This document shows, piece by piece, positions 1 through 5,687 of a stretch of DNA of 6,282 nucleotides. The DNA is from Planctomycetota bacterium (GTDB lineage: Bacteria; Planctomycetota; Planctomycetia; Pirellulales; Pirellulaceae). Within the stretch, counting starts at the first letter, position 1. Each line of letters opens with the position of its first letter. The DNA lies in contig JAPLNJ010000863.1 in NCBI GenBank assembly GCA_026692885.1, positions 1 through 6,282 of the forward strand. The letters run 5' to 3'. Under the pieces are notes generated by a model. It worked only from the letters and a program-made list of their open reading frames with translations, had not been told where the DNA came from and made no database searches. The position numbers and the translations under genes were made by a program.

Positions 1-19
1 ACTTACGTTTAACCTCGTA

Positions 20-205
20 CCATTCGGGTTTGCCCCGGTGGAATTGGGTTTCGTACACTACGTCGGCAGGCGCCAGCCGTACTGTCTTCCGCCGCATCCC
101 GCCCGCCGCCTCCGGCGGCGGGCGGGATGCGGCGGAAGAAGGGAGGCGGTTGCGGACCCGTGGCGTGGTCCAGAAACCTCGCTCCACCGGGGCAAGCCCG
201 GATGG
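20..205. repeat. 186-bp imperfect long inverted repeat with a 26-bp perfect core stem (MITE/REP-like)
   Basis: Positions 85-110 are the exact reverse complement of 114-139, giving a 26-bp GC-rich stem closed by the 3-base loop TCC. The symmetry continues outward imperfectly. The outer arms 20-41 and 184-205 match at 20 of 22 positions around the shared core TTGCCCCGGTGG, and the next 11 bases match at about 7. The whole stretch is therefore one long palindrome centred at 112. No transposase is encoded and I see no convincing target-site duplication. A non-autonomous mobile element or a REP-like intergenic repeat fits best. It lies just downstream of the broken toxin gene and could also stop transcription, but no T-run follows either arm. 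Open frames through this stretch are products of the repeat. Confidence 0.8.
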
Positions 206-311
206 GGGCGGAACAAGAACAGGACCATCCGTTTGACGCCCGACTCCCCAATTTTGCGCGAGCCAGGGACGGCCCACGGCTCCCCATCCACGTGCTCTCG
301 TTTTCCATTGA

Positions 312-644
312 TCACAGAGAGCAAGCCAGACGCAAGGCTGTTTTGATACGTTCCAAATCGCCGGAGGATACCTCGCCCGGCCGACGTTCGAATCGTGCGC
401 GCGGCAACGCACCAATGGCTTGCACGTTGGCGACCGAGGCAGAATCCAGGAATCGCACGTGCCCCAGTCCGACTTCCAACACACTCCCACGATTCTGGGT
501 CGTGATGGGCACGTAAATTATCAAGGTGCGTTCCACGGACAAGTCGTCGGCCAACAGGATCACTACCGGTCACCGCTTGGCGGCCAAGCCCATGTCAGCC
601 AGCCAGACCTCACCGTGTCTTGGGTGTGCGACGATCGAGAGCAT
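312..644 (-). pseudogene. MazF/PemK-family type II toxin, interrupted by an in-frame TGA
   Basis: Translating the minus strand from ATG 644 gives the typical start of an MazF/PemK-type endoribonuclease: HGEVWLADMGLAAKR, then a TGA at 572-570, then PVVILLADD and on to the TGA at 314-312. Downstream family landmarks are VPITTQ, the short EVGLG strand, the segment SASVANVQAIGALPRARF, and a C-terminal helix ending RIKTALRLACSL. The total of 110 codons is the usual family length. The stop falls where relatives have the Arg of the conserved Arg-Pro-Val, so a CGA to TGA transition is the simplest cause. Family members cut single-stranded mRNA and are held by a cognate antitoxin, here the upstream gene, which this frame overlaps by 35 bases. 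Restarting at GTG 563 would give 83 residues without the N-terminal strand and conserved Arg, so activity is unlikely. A sequencing error is the alternative explanation. Confidence 0.8.
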
Positions 645-801
645 CCAGGATTTCCTGCTCCACATTCCGACCCGGCAAGACGTCGGTCCAAGATTCGTCC
701 TGGCGTTCACGCACCAGAAACTGCAAAAAATGCAACACTTCCCGCTGCACCGGCTCGGGCTGACGTTTGATCTCCTCGATCAGCATTTCCTGCGTAGACA
801 T
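610..801 (-). CDS. DUF2281-type antitoxin of a toxin-antitoxin pair
   Basis: This 63-residue protein begins MSTQEMLIEEIKRQPEPVQREVLHFLQFL. That is the pattern of DUF2281-like antitoxins: an amphipathic helix, a Leu/Gln-Pro-Glu turn, then a second helix rich in Leu and Phe. The acidic, Trp-containing tail (ESWTDVLPGRNVEQEILDAL) is the sort of segment that wraps a toxin in such pairs. The gene precedes and overlaps a MazF/PemK-type toxin frame, the standard antitoxin-first order. No Shine-Dalgarno precedes the ATG, but a TATAAT box lies only six bases upstream, so the message may be leaderless. The open frame is intact although the toxin is broken. It could therefore be a relic, or could still neutralise a related toxin elsewhere. 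I infer the antitoxin role from family resemblance and gene order; DNA binding is not visible in the sequence. Confidence 0.75.
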   Translation of the reverse strand: MSTQEMLIEEIKRQPEPVQREVLHFLQFLVRERQDESWTDVLPGRNVEQEILDALDRRTPKTR

Positions 802-807
802 GCGTGG

Positions 808-837
808 ATTATACGGTTGCGGGATGCGCTGTCACAA
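808..837 (-). promoter_or_regulatory. Putative sigma-70 promoter of the antitoxin-toxin unit
   Basis: On the minus strand a perfect TATAAT lies at 813-808. TTGTGA at 837-832 serves as a -35 (4 of 6 to TTGACA) with an 18-base spacer. Normal start-site spacing puts the first transcribed base at about 802-799, on or beside the antitoxin ATG, which implies a leaderless or nearly leaderless message. This agrees with the absence of a ribosome binding site. Confidence 0.5.
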
Positions 838-959
838 GTCCACGTACGGCACCTCGCTGACGCTTCGAGCTACAATACGCCACATTCCGATCAAGGCCGG
901 TTCTCGGCCTCCAGCATCTTTCGCGTAACGCCGCGAATCCTTAGAATGCTGCCAGCAGG

Positions 960-1034
960 GATGGCGCACCCCCGAACGCGACGCGACGCGAAGCGCCATC
1001 GGACGACCGGGGGATGGGTGGGCGATACCCACCC
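960..1034. repeat. Two GC-rich hairpins in the intergenic region
   Basis: The octamer GATGGCGC at 960-967 pairs with GCGCCATC at 993-1000 around a 25-base loop that contains the microrepeat ACGCGACGCGACGCG. A second hairpin, GGGTGGG (1016-1022) with CCCACCC (1028-1034) and loop CGATA, follows at once. A run of C at 969-973 could instead pair with the G run at 1009-1013, so alternative folds exist. These resemble REP-type intergenic repeats. They also lie in the probable 5' region of the SAM-domain/bioA unit, where they could affect expression, but I recognise no known riboswitch. Confidence 0.45.
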
Positions 1035-1045
1035 GACGAGGCCCA

Positions 1046-1082
1046 CACCGTAGGAGACAGCACCGTAGGAGGTAGCACCGTG
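1046..1082 (+). repeat. 15-base tandem repeat that duplicates the Shine-Dalgarno and ends at a GTG start
   Basis: CACCGTAGGAGACAG (1046-1060) is followed by CACCGTAGGAGGTAG (1061-1075) and a partial third unit, CACCGTG (1076-1082). The second unit carries AGGAGG at 1067-1072, seven bases before the GTG at 1080-1082, which is ideal spacing. The first unit carries the weaker copy AGGAGA. The partial third unit supplies the start codon. This arrangement is the main reason to place the start of the next gene at 1080. Confidence 0.75.
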
Positions 1083-1370
1083 CCGGGAAAGATCGAAGGC
1101 CACGTTGTGGCGATCGCCGACAATGGCAACTTGGTCACAGACATTACCGCCGAACAACTGCGGCACGCGCCCAGGGACGAGCGGGTCTCGATCTGTTGCG
1201 ACGAACACCTGACCCTGGGGATTTTCGCGCCCGGGCACGCGGAGCCAGAGCTGACGTTCTTGGCCCTGCTGGGCGGTCGCGGGACGCTGGAACTGGAAAT
1301 CATCGGCGACAATGCCAGCCTGATGTTGGGGATCCGCGGCGGCGAACAAGTCGTCGTGCAGTGGTCATGA
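1080..1370 (+). CDS. Stand-alone SAM hydroxide adenosyltransferase C-terminal-like domain protein
   Basis: From GTG 1080 this encodes 96 residues. Residues 4-22 (KIEGHVVAIADNGNLVTDI) match the start of the C-terminal beta-barrel domain of the DUF62 family (SAM hydroxide adenosyltransferase, chlorinase, fluorinase), whose hallmark is a D-x-x-GN-x-x-TN-like segment. Later come a TFLAL strand and LELEIIGDNAS (71-80), the region that binds adenine in full-length relatives. The N-terminal catalytic domain, with its Asp/Arg/His water-activating residues, is absent and not encoded nearby. SAM hydrolysis by this protein alone is therefore doubtful, and binding of an adenosyl group or a structural role is more likely. 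The Phe that usually precedes GN is Asn here. The stop TGA overlaps the bioA start as ATGA, implying co-transcription and translational coupling. An in-frame ATG at 1014 exists, but it has no ribosome binding site and would add 22 residues encoded by repeats. Confidence 0.75.
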   Translation: MPGKIEGHVVAIADNGNLVTDITAEQLRHAPRDERVSICCDEHLTLGIFAPGHAEPELTFLALLGGRGTLELEIIGDNASLMLGIRGGEQVVVQWS

Positions 1371-2734
1371 ACGAAACTCGCGAGGAACTCACCCGCTGGG
1401 ATCGGGAGATCGTCTGGCACGCCTTCACCCAGATGGCCGAGTACGAGCCGTTTCTGGTCGAACGGGCGCACGGCTGTACGCTGGTCGATGTCGACGGGCG
1501 CGAGTACCTGGACGGCGTCAGCAGTCTGTGGTGCAACGTCCACGGCCACCGTCATCCGCGTCTGGACCAGGCGCTCCGGCAGCAGCTGGACCAAGTGGCG
1601 CATGTCACGTCGCTGGGGATGTCCCACCCCACCACCATTCGCTTAGCCAAACGTTTGGTGGATCTCGCTCCGGCCGGATTGCGGCATGTCTTCTTCTCCA
1701 GCGACGGTTCGTCGGCCGTGGAAGTCGGCTTGAAGATGGCCTTCCAGTACTGGCGTCAGCGGCCTGACCCGCGGCCCGGCAAGACCACGTACATCGCGCT
1801 GGCGGAGGCCTACCACGGTGACACGTTGGGCAGCTGCAGCGTGGGTGGTGTGGCCCGCTTTCACGAGATGTTTCAGCCCCTGCTGTTCGAGGTCCTCCGC
1901 CTGCCGGCGCCCGACTGCTACCGCCGGCCGCCCGGCGTGACGCGGGACACCGTGGGTGCCTATCATCTGGGCCTGCTGGAAGCCCTGCTGAGCGCTCGCC
2001 ACGAGGAGATCGCGGCCGTCGTCATCGAACCGCTGATGCAATGTGCGGCCGGCATGCTGGCACACCCGGCCGGTTACCTCCGCGGCGTGCGCGACTTGAC
2101 GCGGCGCTACGGAGTCTTGTTGCTGGTGGACGAAGTGGCGGTGGGGTTCGGCCGCACCGGGTCGATGTTCGCTTGCCAACAGGAGCAGGTCGACCCGGAT
2201 CTGCTCTGCCTGGGCAAGGGTTTGACCGGCGGGTACTTGCCGATGGCGGCGACATTGGCCACGGACGAGATCTGGCAGGCGTTCCTGGGCCCCTATGCCG
2301 CGGCAAAGACGTTCTTTCACGGCCATACTTACGGCGGCAATCCGCTAAGTGCCGCCGTGGCACTGGCGACCTTGGAGGTGTTCGACGAGGAACAAACGTT
2401 GGCCCACTTACCGGCCAAAGTCGCCCGGCTGGCGGAGCACTTGTCGCGCCTGGCCGAACATCCCCACGTCGGCGACGTCCGGCAGTGCGGTCTGATCGCA
2501 GGCGTGGAATTGGTGCAGGACCGGCAGACGGCCGAACCGTTTCCCTGGGCCGAGCGACGCGGCCAGCGGGTGTGTGATTACGCCCGCACCCAAGGTGTCT
2601 GGCTCCGGCCGTTGGGCAACGTGATCGTGATCCTGCCCCCACTATGTATTACGCTGGAGGAACTCGACCGGATCTGCTTGGCCGTGGAGCGGGGAATTCA
2701 GGCGACGACGATCGATGGAGTCCTGCACCGTTAA
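1367..2734 (+). CDS. bioA: Adenosylmethionine-8-amino-7-oxononanoate aminotransferase (DAPA synthase)
   Basis: This 455-residue class III PLP aminotransferase converts KAPA to 7,8-diaminopelargonic acid, the penultimate intermediate class of biotin synthesis, in the cytoplasm. BioA-specific signatures are WHAFTQM (17-23), DGVSSLWCNVHGHRHP (49-64), DGSSAVEVGLKMAFQYW (113-129), YHGDTLG (149-155) and HGHTYGGNPLSAA (318-330). Asp255 in LLVDEVAVGFGRTG binds the pyridine nitrogen. Lys284 in LCLGKGLTGGYLP is the Schiff-base lysine. Arg414 in WLRPLGN corresponds to the Arg that binds the substrate carboxylate. Length is normal and no key residue is missing. The SSLW form is shared by Gram-positive BioA and by lysine-using BioK, so the amino donor (SAM or lysine) cannot be settled from sequence. 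The ATG at 1367 overlaps the upstream stop. The frame is open further upstream, but the family pattern starts here. No other bio gene is in the window. The stop codon lies inside an inverted repeat. Confidence 0.95.
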   Translation: MNETREELTRWDREIVWHAFTQMAEYEPFLVERAHGCTLVDVDGREYLDGVSSLWCNVHGHRHPRLDQALRQQLDQVAHVTSLGMSHPTTIRLAKRLVDLAPAGLRHVFFSSDGSSAVEVGLKMAFQYWRQRPDPRPGKTTYIALAEAYHGDTLGSCSVGGVARFHEMFQPLLFEVLRLPAPDCYRRPPGVTRDTVGAYHLGLLEALLSARHEEIAAVVIEPLMQCAAGMLAHPAGYLRGVRDLTRRYGVLLLVDEVAVGFGRTGSMFACQQEQVDPDLLCLGKGLTGGYLPMAATLATDEIWQAFLGPYAAAKTFFHGHTYGGNPLSAAVALATLEVFDEEQTLAHLPAKVARLAEHLSRLAEHPHVGDVRQCGLIAGVELVQDRQTAEPFPWAERRGQRVCDYARTQGVWLRPLGNVIVILPPLCITLEELDRICLAVERGIQATTIDGVLHR

Positions 2735-2859
2735 GGACCGGCGCATCGATAAGTGTCGGGTTTTCAAAGTAGTCATCACGCTCCGCGTGATGACATGTCG
2801 CGCACGCTGGAGCGTGACGACTACGATACTTGCGACACGTATTGATGCGCCGGTTCTTA
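2732..2859. repeat. 128-bp inverted-repeat element (MITE/REP-like) starting at the bioA stop codon
   Basis: The termini TAAGGACCGGCGCATC (2732-2747) and GATGCGCCGGTTCTTA (2844-2859) are inverted repeats with 15 of 16 matches, and the match continues to 24 of 27. A second matching block closer to the centre pairs 2769-2784 with 2809-2824 (15 of 16). Inside the left half a separate perfect hairpin is formed by GTCATCACGC (2772-2781) and GCGTGATGAC (2785-2794), with loop TCC. The element encodes nothing plausible. Its first three bases are the bioA stop codon. I see no target-site duplication. It may also act as a bidirectional transcript end between bioA and the next gene, although no T-run follows. 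Confidence 0.8.
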
Positions 2860-2949
2860 GGTGGCAGCGACCGGTTTTTGCGGGCTGATGGCTGCTTTTT
2901 CTGCCGGCGGCGGTGGCTACGGATTGCTGGATTAGCCGGAGGAACAGTG

Positions 2950-4341
2950 ATGACGTGTCGATTTCTGCTTGCCGCGCTGGCGGGATCGGCGCTCGCATGG
3001 AGCAACTCGACTCCCGCGTCCGAGAGCCAACCCGGCGCGGGCCCCTGGTTCGAGCTGCGTTCCGGCGAGAACTACTTCCGGGTAGACGGTCGGCCGACGT
3101 TCGTGCTGGGGCGCAACCCGGCGGGTATGAACCCGCAAGCGTATGACGATCATTTCCGCCATGCCGTAGCGGCTGGCGAGCGATTCATGCGCATCCATTT
3201 CACGTACAGCCCACCCAGCGAGAAGGCCGGTGAGATTGATGCCGGAATGGTGAAGTCCTGGGATGCGGTCTTGGACGCGGCCGAGGAGCAACGCCTCGCC
3301 GTATTGCCAGTCTTGGGTGTGTGGGCCGATTGGAATGACGGCAGCCGCAACGAAACTTGGCACACTTGGGACAAGAACCCTTTCAACGTTGAGCGTGGCG
3401 GCCCGGCGAAACGGCCGCACGAGTTGTTCGACGACACTCCCTGCCGGCAGCTCTGGCTGAAACGGCTGGAGACCTTCGTCCGGCACTGGTCGCACCGCCG
3501 CGTCATCGTCGGCTGGGAGATCTTCTCCGAATTGGATCTGGTCACAGGGGCCGCCGAAGAGCGCGCGGTCCTCTTCGCCGAACGTGCCGCCGCAGTGATC
3601 CGGGCGGCAGACCCGTGGAAACGGCCGGTGACGGCGTCGCAGGCCGGCATCAACGAGTGGCCGAAGCTACTGAAGAGCAACACGCTCGACTTCATCCAGG
3701 TCCATCCCTATGCTGATGGACCTGCCGGCGGCCGACTGGACGACTTGATCATTTCGGCGGTCCGCGAACGGCTAAAAGAATACGGCAAGCCGGTCCTCCT
3801 GGGCGAGTGCGGGCTGAGTGCCGCCCCGCCACGTAGCACGCTGGATGTTGCGGCGCGGGCGGGCGTCGGCATCCGACACGCTATCTGGGCGTCCGTGGTG
3901 AGCGGGGCGATGAATGGTCGTATGTTGTGGTGGCAGGACGGCTACGACCAGTTCGAGAAGGCCGACTTATGCCGCTACTACCACCAGGCCGCCGCTTCTG
4001 CTGCCGCGTTCGTTCGCGATGTGGACTATACCGAATTCACGCCGGTCCCATGCGTGCTGGCCGCGGGCGTAAAGGGTGCCGCAATCGGCAACGAACACGC
4101 ACGCTTGGGCTGGTTCCGCGATGTCCGGTGCGAGCCGCCCGGTTGGCCAATGAAGCCGCTGTCAGGGCAAGTCGTGACTATGGATACGACGGGTACAGCC
4201 TGGCAGGTCGAGTTCATCGACCCGCTTACGGGCAAGTCCACCGGCAAGAGTCGGCTGGCCGTTGACGACGGGCGATTCCGGATAGTGCTACCGGAGTTTC
4301 AGGGGTCCATCGCCGTCCGGCTGAAGCGACTGGAACCATGA
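2950..4341 (+). CDS. Secreted GH5-like (clan GH-A) glycoside hydrolase
   Basis: This 463-residue protein has an N-terminal signal sequence (MTCRFLLAALAGSALA, cleavage probably near residues 16-24), then a TIM barrel over about 35-350, and a beta-rich C-terminal region of about 100 residues. Clan GH-A landmarks are GWEIFSELD (188-196) at strand 4, with Glu194 in the acid/base position, QVHPYADG (250-257) at strand 6, LLGECGLS (283-290) with Glu286 as probable nucleophile, and MLWWQDG (325-331) at strand 8. The Asn that normally precedes the acid/base Glu is Ser193. Relatives hydrolyse beta-linked polysaccharides such as cellulose, mannan or xylan; the substrate here is unknown. GGAGG at 2938-2942, seven bases before the ATG, decides the start. 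The frame is open upstream to 2830, but that part runs out of the inverted repeat. The esterase gene follows after 72 bases, suggesting joint work on an acylated glycan. Confidence 0.82.
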   Translation: MTCRFLLAALAGSALAWSNSTPASESQPGAGPWFELRSGENYFRVDGRPTFVLGRNPAGMNPQAYDDHFRHAVAAGERFMRIHFTYSPPSEKAGEIDAGMVKSWDAVLDAAEEQRLAVLPVLGVWADWNDGSRNETWHTWDKNPFNVERGGPAKRPHELFDDTPCRQLWLKRLETFVRHWSHRRVIVGWEIFSELDLVTGAAEERAVLFAERAAAVIRAADPWKRPVTASQAGINEWPKLLKSNTLDFIQVHPYADGPAGGRLDDLIISAVRERLKEYGKPVLLGECGLSAAPPRSTLDVAARAGVGIRHAIWASVVSGAMNGRMLWWQDGYDQFEKADLCRYYHQAAASAAAFVRDVDYTEFTPVPCVLAAGVKGAAIGNEHARLGWFRDVRCEPPGWPMKPLSGQVVTMDTTGTAWQVEFIDPLTGKSTGKSRLAVDDGRFRIVLPEFQGSIAVRLKRLEP

Positions 4342-4348
4342 GCTGTTG

Positions 4349-4377
4349 TTTTCAGCACCGCGCGGATGAACGATAAT
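4349..4377 (+). promoter_or_regulatory. Possible sigma-70 promoter before the esterase gene
   Basis: GATAAT at 4372-4377 (5 of 6 to TATAAT) is preceded by TTTTCA at 4349-4354 (4 of 6 to TTGACA) with a 17-base spacer. It lies in the 72-base gap between the hydrolase and esterase genes. The esterase could therefore be transcribed on its own as well as by read-through. This is a sequence match only. Confidence 0.3.
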
Positions 4378-4413
4378 ACGCACCTGACAACCTGCTATCC
4401 GGGAGAACTGAAG

Positions 4414-5418
4414 ATGAACGCATATCTCCGCACGCTGCTGCTGTTGTGCTCAAGTGCCTGGACAATCGGCATCTCGCTAGGCGCCGCTTCGCTGGCGCAG
4501 GATGTGAAAGCACCAGACCGCAAACGGGCCAATGTCCCGCCCGCCACCAGCCGCAAGCTCACCCCTTTGCCGGCACCGACGTTCGCCGATGTTAAGTACG
4601 GCCCGCATGAACGCAACGTACTCGACTTCTGGAAGGCCGAATCCGCGAAGCCTACGCCCGTCGTCGTCCACATTCACGGCGGCGGCTTTGTCGGGGGCGA
4701 CAAGCGATCCTTCCCGCCGCAGCTGCTGCAGGAATCGCTGTCTTCCGGCATCTCGTTCGCCAGTATCCACTACCGCTTTGTCGGCAATGGCGTGACTTTT
4801 CCGGCGCCGCAGCAGGACGGTGCTCGGGCTATTCAGTTTCTCAGGCACAAAGCACCTGAGTGGAATATCGACGCCAAGCGAATCGCGGCGTTTGGTGGCT
4901 CCGCGGGTGCCGGGATCTCGCTCTGGATCGGATTCCACCATGATCTGGCCGACCCCGCCAGCGCGGACCTCGTCCAACGGCAGTCTAGCCGAATCCTGGC
5001 GATTGGGTCCTTGGGCGGTCAGACGACCTACGACCCCATCAAGATCAAGGAGCTGATCGGTGGTCGAGCCTGGGAACACCCTTCGATCTTCAAAGTCTAC
5101 GGCATCACCACGACGGACGAGGCTTTGCACCCGACGCCGGAACTGCGCAAGCTCTACGACGAAGCCTCGGCCATTACGCATGTCACCAAAGACGATCCGC
5201 CGGTCTTCATGATCTACAACGAGCCGGACGGGGATCTGCCGCCGGATGCGCGGCCGGGGCAGGGCATTCACCATCCGCGTTTCGCCCGCTTGTTGACCCC
5301 CAAGCTCGACGAGTTCGGAATCCCTTGGGTTTACCGACACACCAACGACGGCAAAGGCGGCGATCCGCATCGCGAGATGCTGGAGTTCTTCAAGAAGCAG
5401 TTTGCTGCCGTCCGGTAA
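4414..5418 (+). CDS. Secreted alpha/beta-hydrolase esterase (HSL/BD-FAE-like)
   Basis: This 334-residue protein starts with a signal sequence (MNAYLRTLLLLCSSAWTIGISLGAASLA, about residues 1-28) and continues as an alpha/beta hydrolase. HIHGGGFVGG (86-95) supplies the HGGG oxyanion hole of the hormone-sensitive-lipase type. AFGGSAGAG (159-167) is the nucleophile elbow with Ser163. The acid is probably Asp272 or Asp274 in FMIYNEPDGDLP, on the strand after the cap region. The catalytic His is not certain: His286/His287 in GIHHP and His319 are candidates. Relatives are carboxylesterases, including acetyl- and feruloyl-type carbohydrate esterases. A signal peptide and the preceding glycoside hydrolase gene suggest removal of acyl groups from a polysaccharide outside the cytoplasm. 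An in-frame ATG at 4366 exists, but GGGAGA at 4401-4406 and the signal peptide favour 4414. A long antisense open frame here is a GC-rich shadow. Confidence 0.88.
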   Translation: MNAYLRTLLLLCSSAWTIGISLGAASLAQDVKAPDRKRANVPPATSRKLTPLPAPTFADVKYGPHERNVLDFWKAESAKPTPVVVHIHGGGFVGGDKRSFPPQLLQESLSSGISFASIHYRFVGNGVTFPAPQQDGARAIQFLRHKAPEWNIDAKRIAAFGGSAGAGISLWIGFHHDLADPASADLVQRQSSRILAIGSLGGQTTYDPIKIKELIGGRAWEHPSIFKVYGITTTDEALHPTPELRKLYDEASAITHVTKDDPPVFMIYNEPDGDLPPDARPGQGIHHPRFARLLTPKLDEFGIPWVYRHTNDGKGGDPHREMLEFFKKQFAAVR

Positions 5419-5592
5419 CGGGTGGCGGCTCGGAAATCCGCTTGATCGGGCGATCGATCTTGTCGTGGACAACGCGGACCGTCACGACTGGCTCAGCACG
5501 TTCAAGTCAGCCGCGGCGGCAGGCACAGCCTGGGTGTCTGGAGCGGTGGCTCGCCGGACACAACCACTCACCGGCTTCGACCGCTGTATTGC

Positions 5593-5610
5593 TTTGAAAG
5601 CACTTTCAAA
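5593..5610. repeat. Perfect 18-bp palindrome TTTGAAAG-CA-CTTTCAAA
   Basis: TTTGAAAG (5593-5600) and CTTTCAAA (5603-5610) are exact inverted repeats separated by CA. The AT-rich arms stand out in GC-rich surroundings. The compact two-fold symmetry fits a protein-binding operator better than an RNA hairpin, since a 2-base loop cannot close without losing pairs. No gene starts within 150 bases in either orientation, which weakens an operator reading. A terminator element for the esterase gene is another possibility. Confidence 0.5.
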
Positions 5611-5671
5611 CCCGAAAGACGTACGACCATGAAACCTGATTCGGCCTCGGTCTGCCGAAGCGCGAAACGGG

Positions 5672-5687
5672 CTGACCGCTGAGCTAC
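5672..5687 (-). other. tRNA D-arm-like fragment
   Basis: On the minus strand the 16 bases GTAGCTCAGCGGTCAG match the consensus for tRNA positions 7-22, including the conserved TA at 8-9 and the A-box-like TAGCTCAGCGG. The D-stem partner is CCC-like rather than GAGC. No matching acceptor strand, anticodon arm or CCA end follows within 80 bases. It is not a functional tRNA. It may be a remnant of a tRNA gene or a chance match. Confidence 0.3.

Noticed and set aside
20..205. CRISPR array or riboswitch
   Set aside because: There is one inverted repeat, with no regularly spaced direct repeats and spacers, and no known riboswitch core.
570..572. UGA recoding (selenocysteine or Trp) in the toxin
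   Set aside because: No selenocysteine-insertion-like hairpin is evident and the family has Arg here. Other genes in the window use TGA as a normal stop.
58..573. 171-codon minus-strand open frame overlapping the toxin
   Set aside because: Its translation follows the inverted repeat and runs out of phase with the clear MazF-like frame. It has no family resemblance.
871..876. TACAAT as a -10 box for the SAM-domain/bioA unit
   Set aside because: No acceptable -35 lies 16-18 bases upstream, so it cannot be told from chance.
941..1627. Long minus-strand frame across the SAM-domain gene and the start of bioA
   Set aside because: It is antisense to two well-supported overlapping genes, with no motif and no ribosome binding site.
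2830..2949. Upstream in-frame extension of the glycoside hydrolase (40 codons)
   Set aside because: It begins inside the inverted repeat, would bury the signal peptide, and lacks the Shine-Dalgarno that precedes ATG 2950.
4477..5472. 331-codon minus-strand open frame opposite the esterase gene
   Set aside because: It is antisense to a gene with clear signal peptide and catalytic motifs. Arg-rich composition is typical of GC-rich shadows.
5402..5632. 76-codon plus-strand frame after the esterase gene
   Set aside because: It overlaps the esterase 3' end in another frame, has no ribosome binding site, and shows no recognisable domain.
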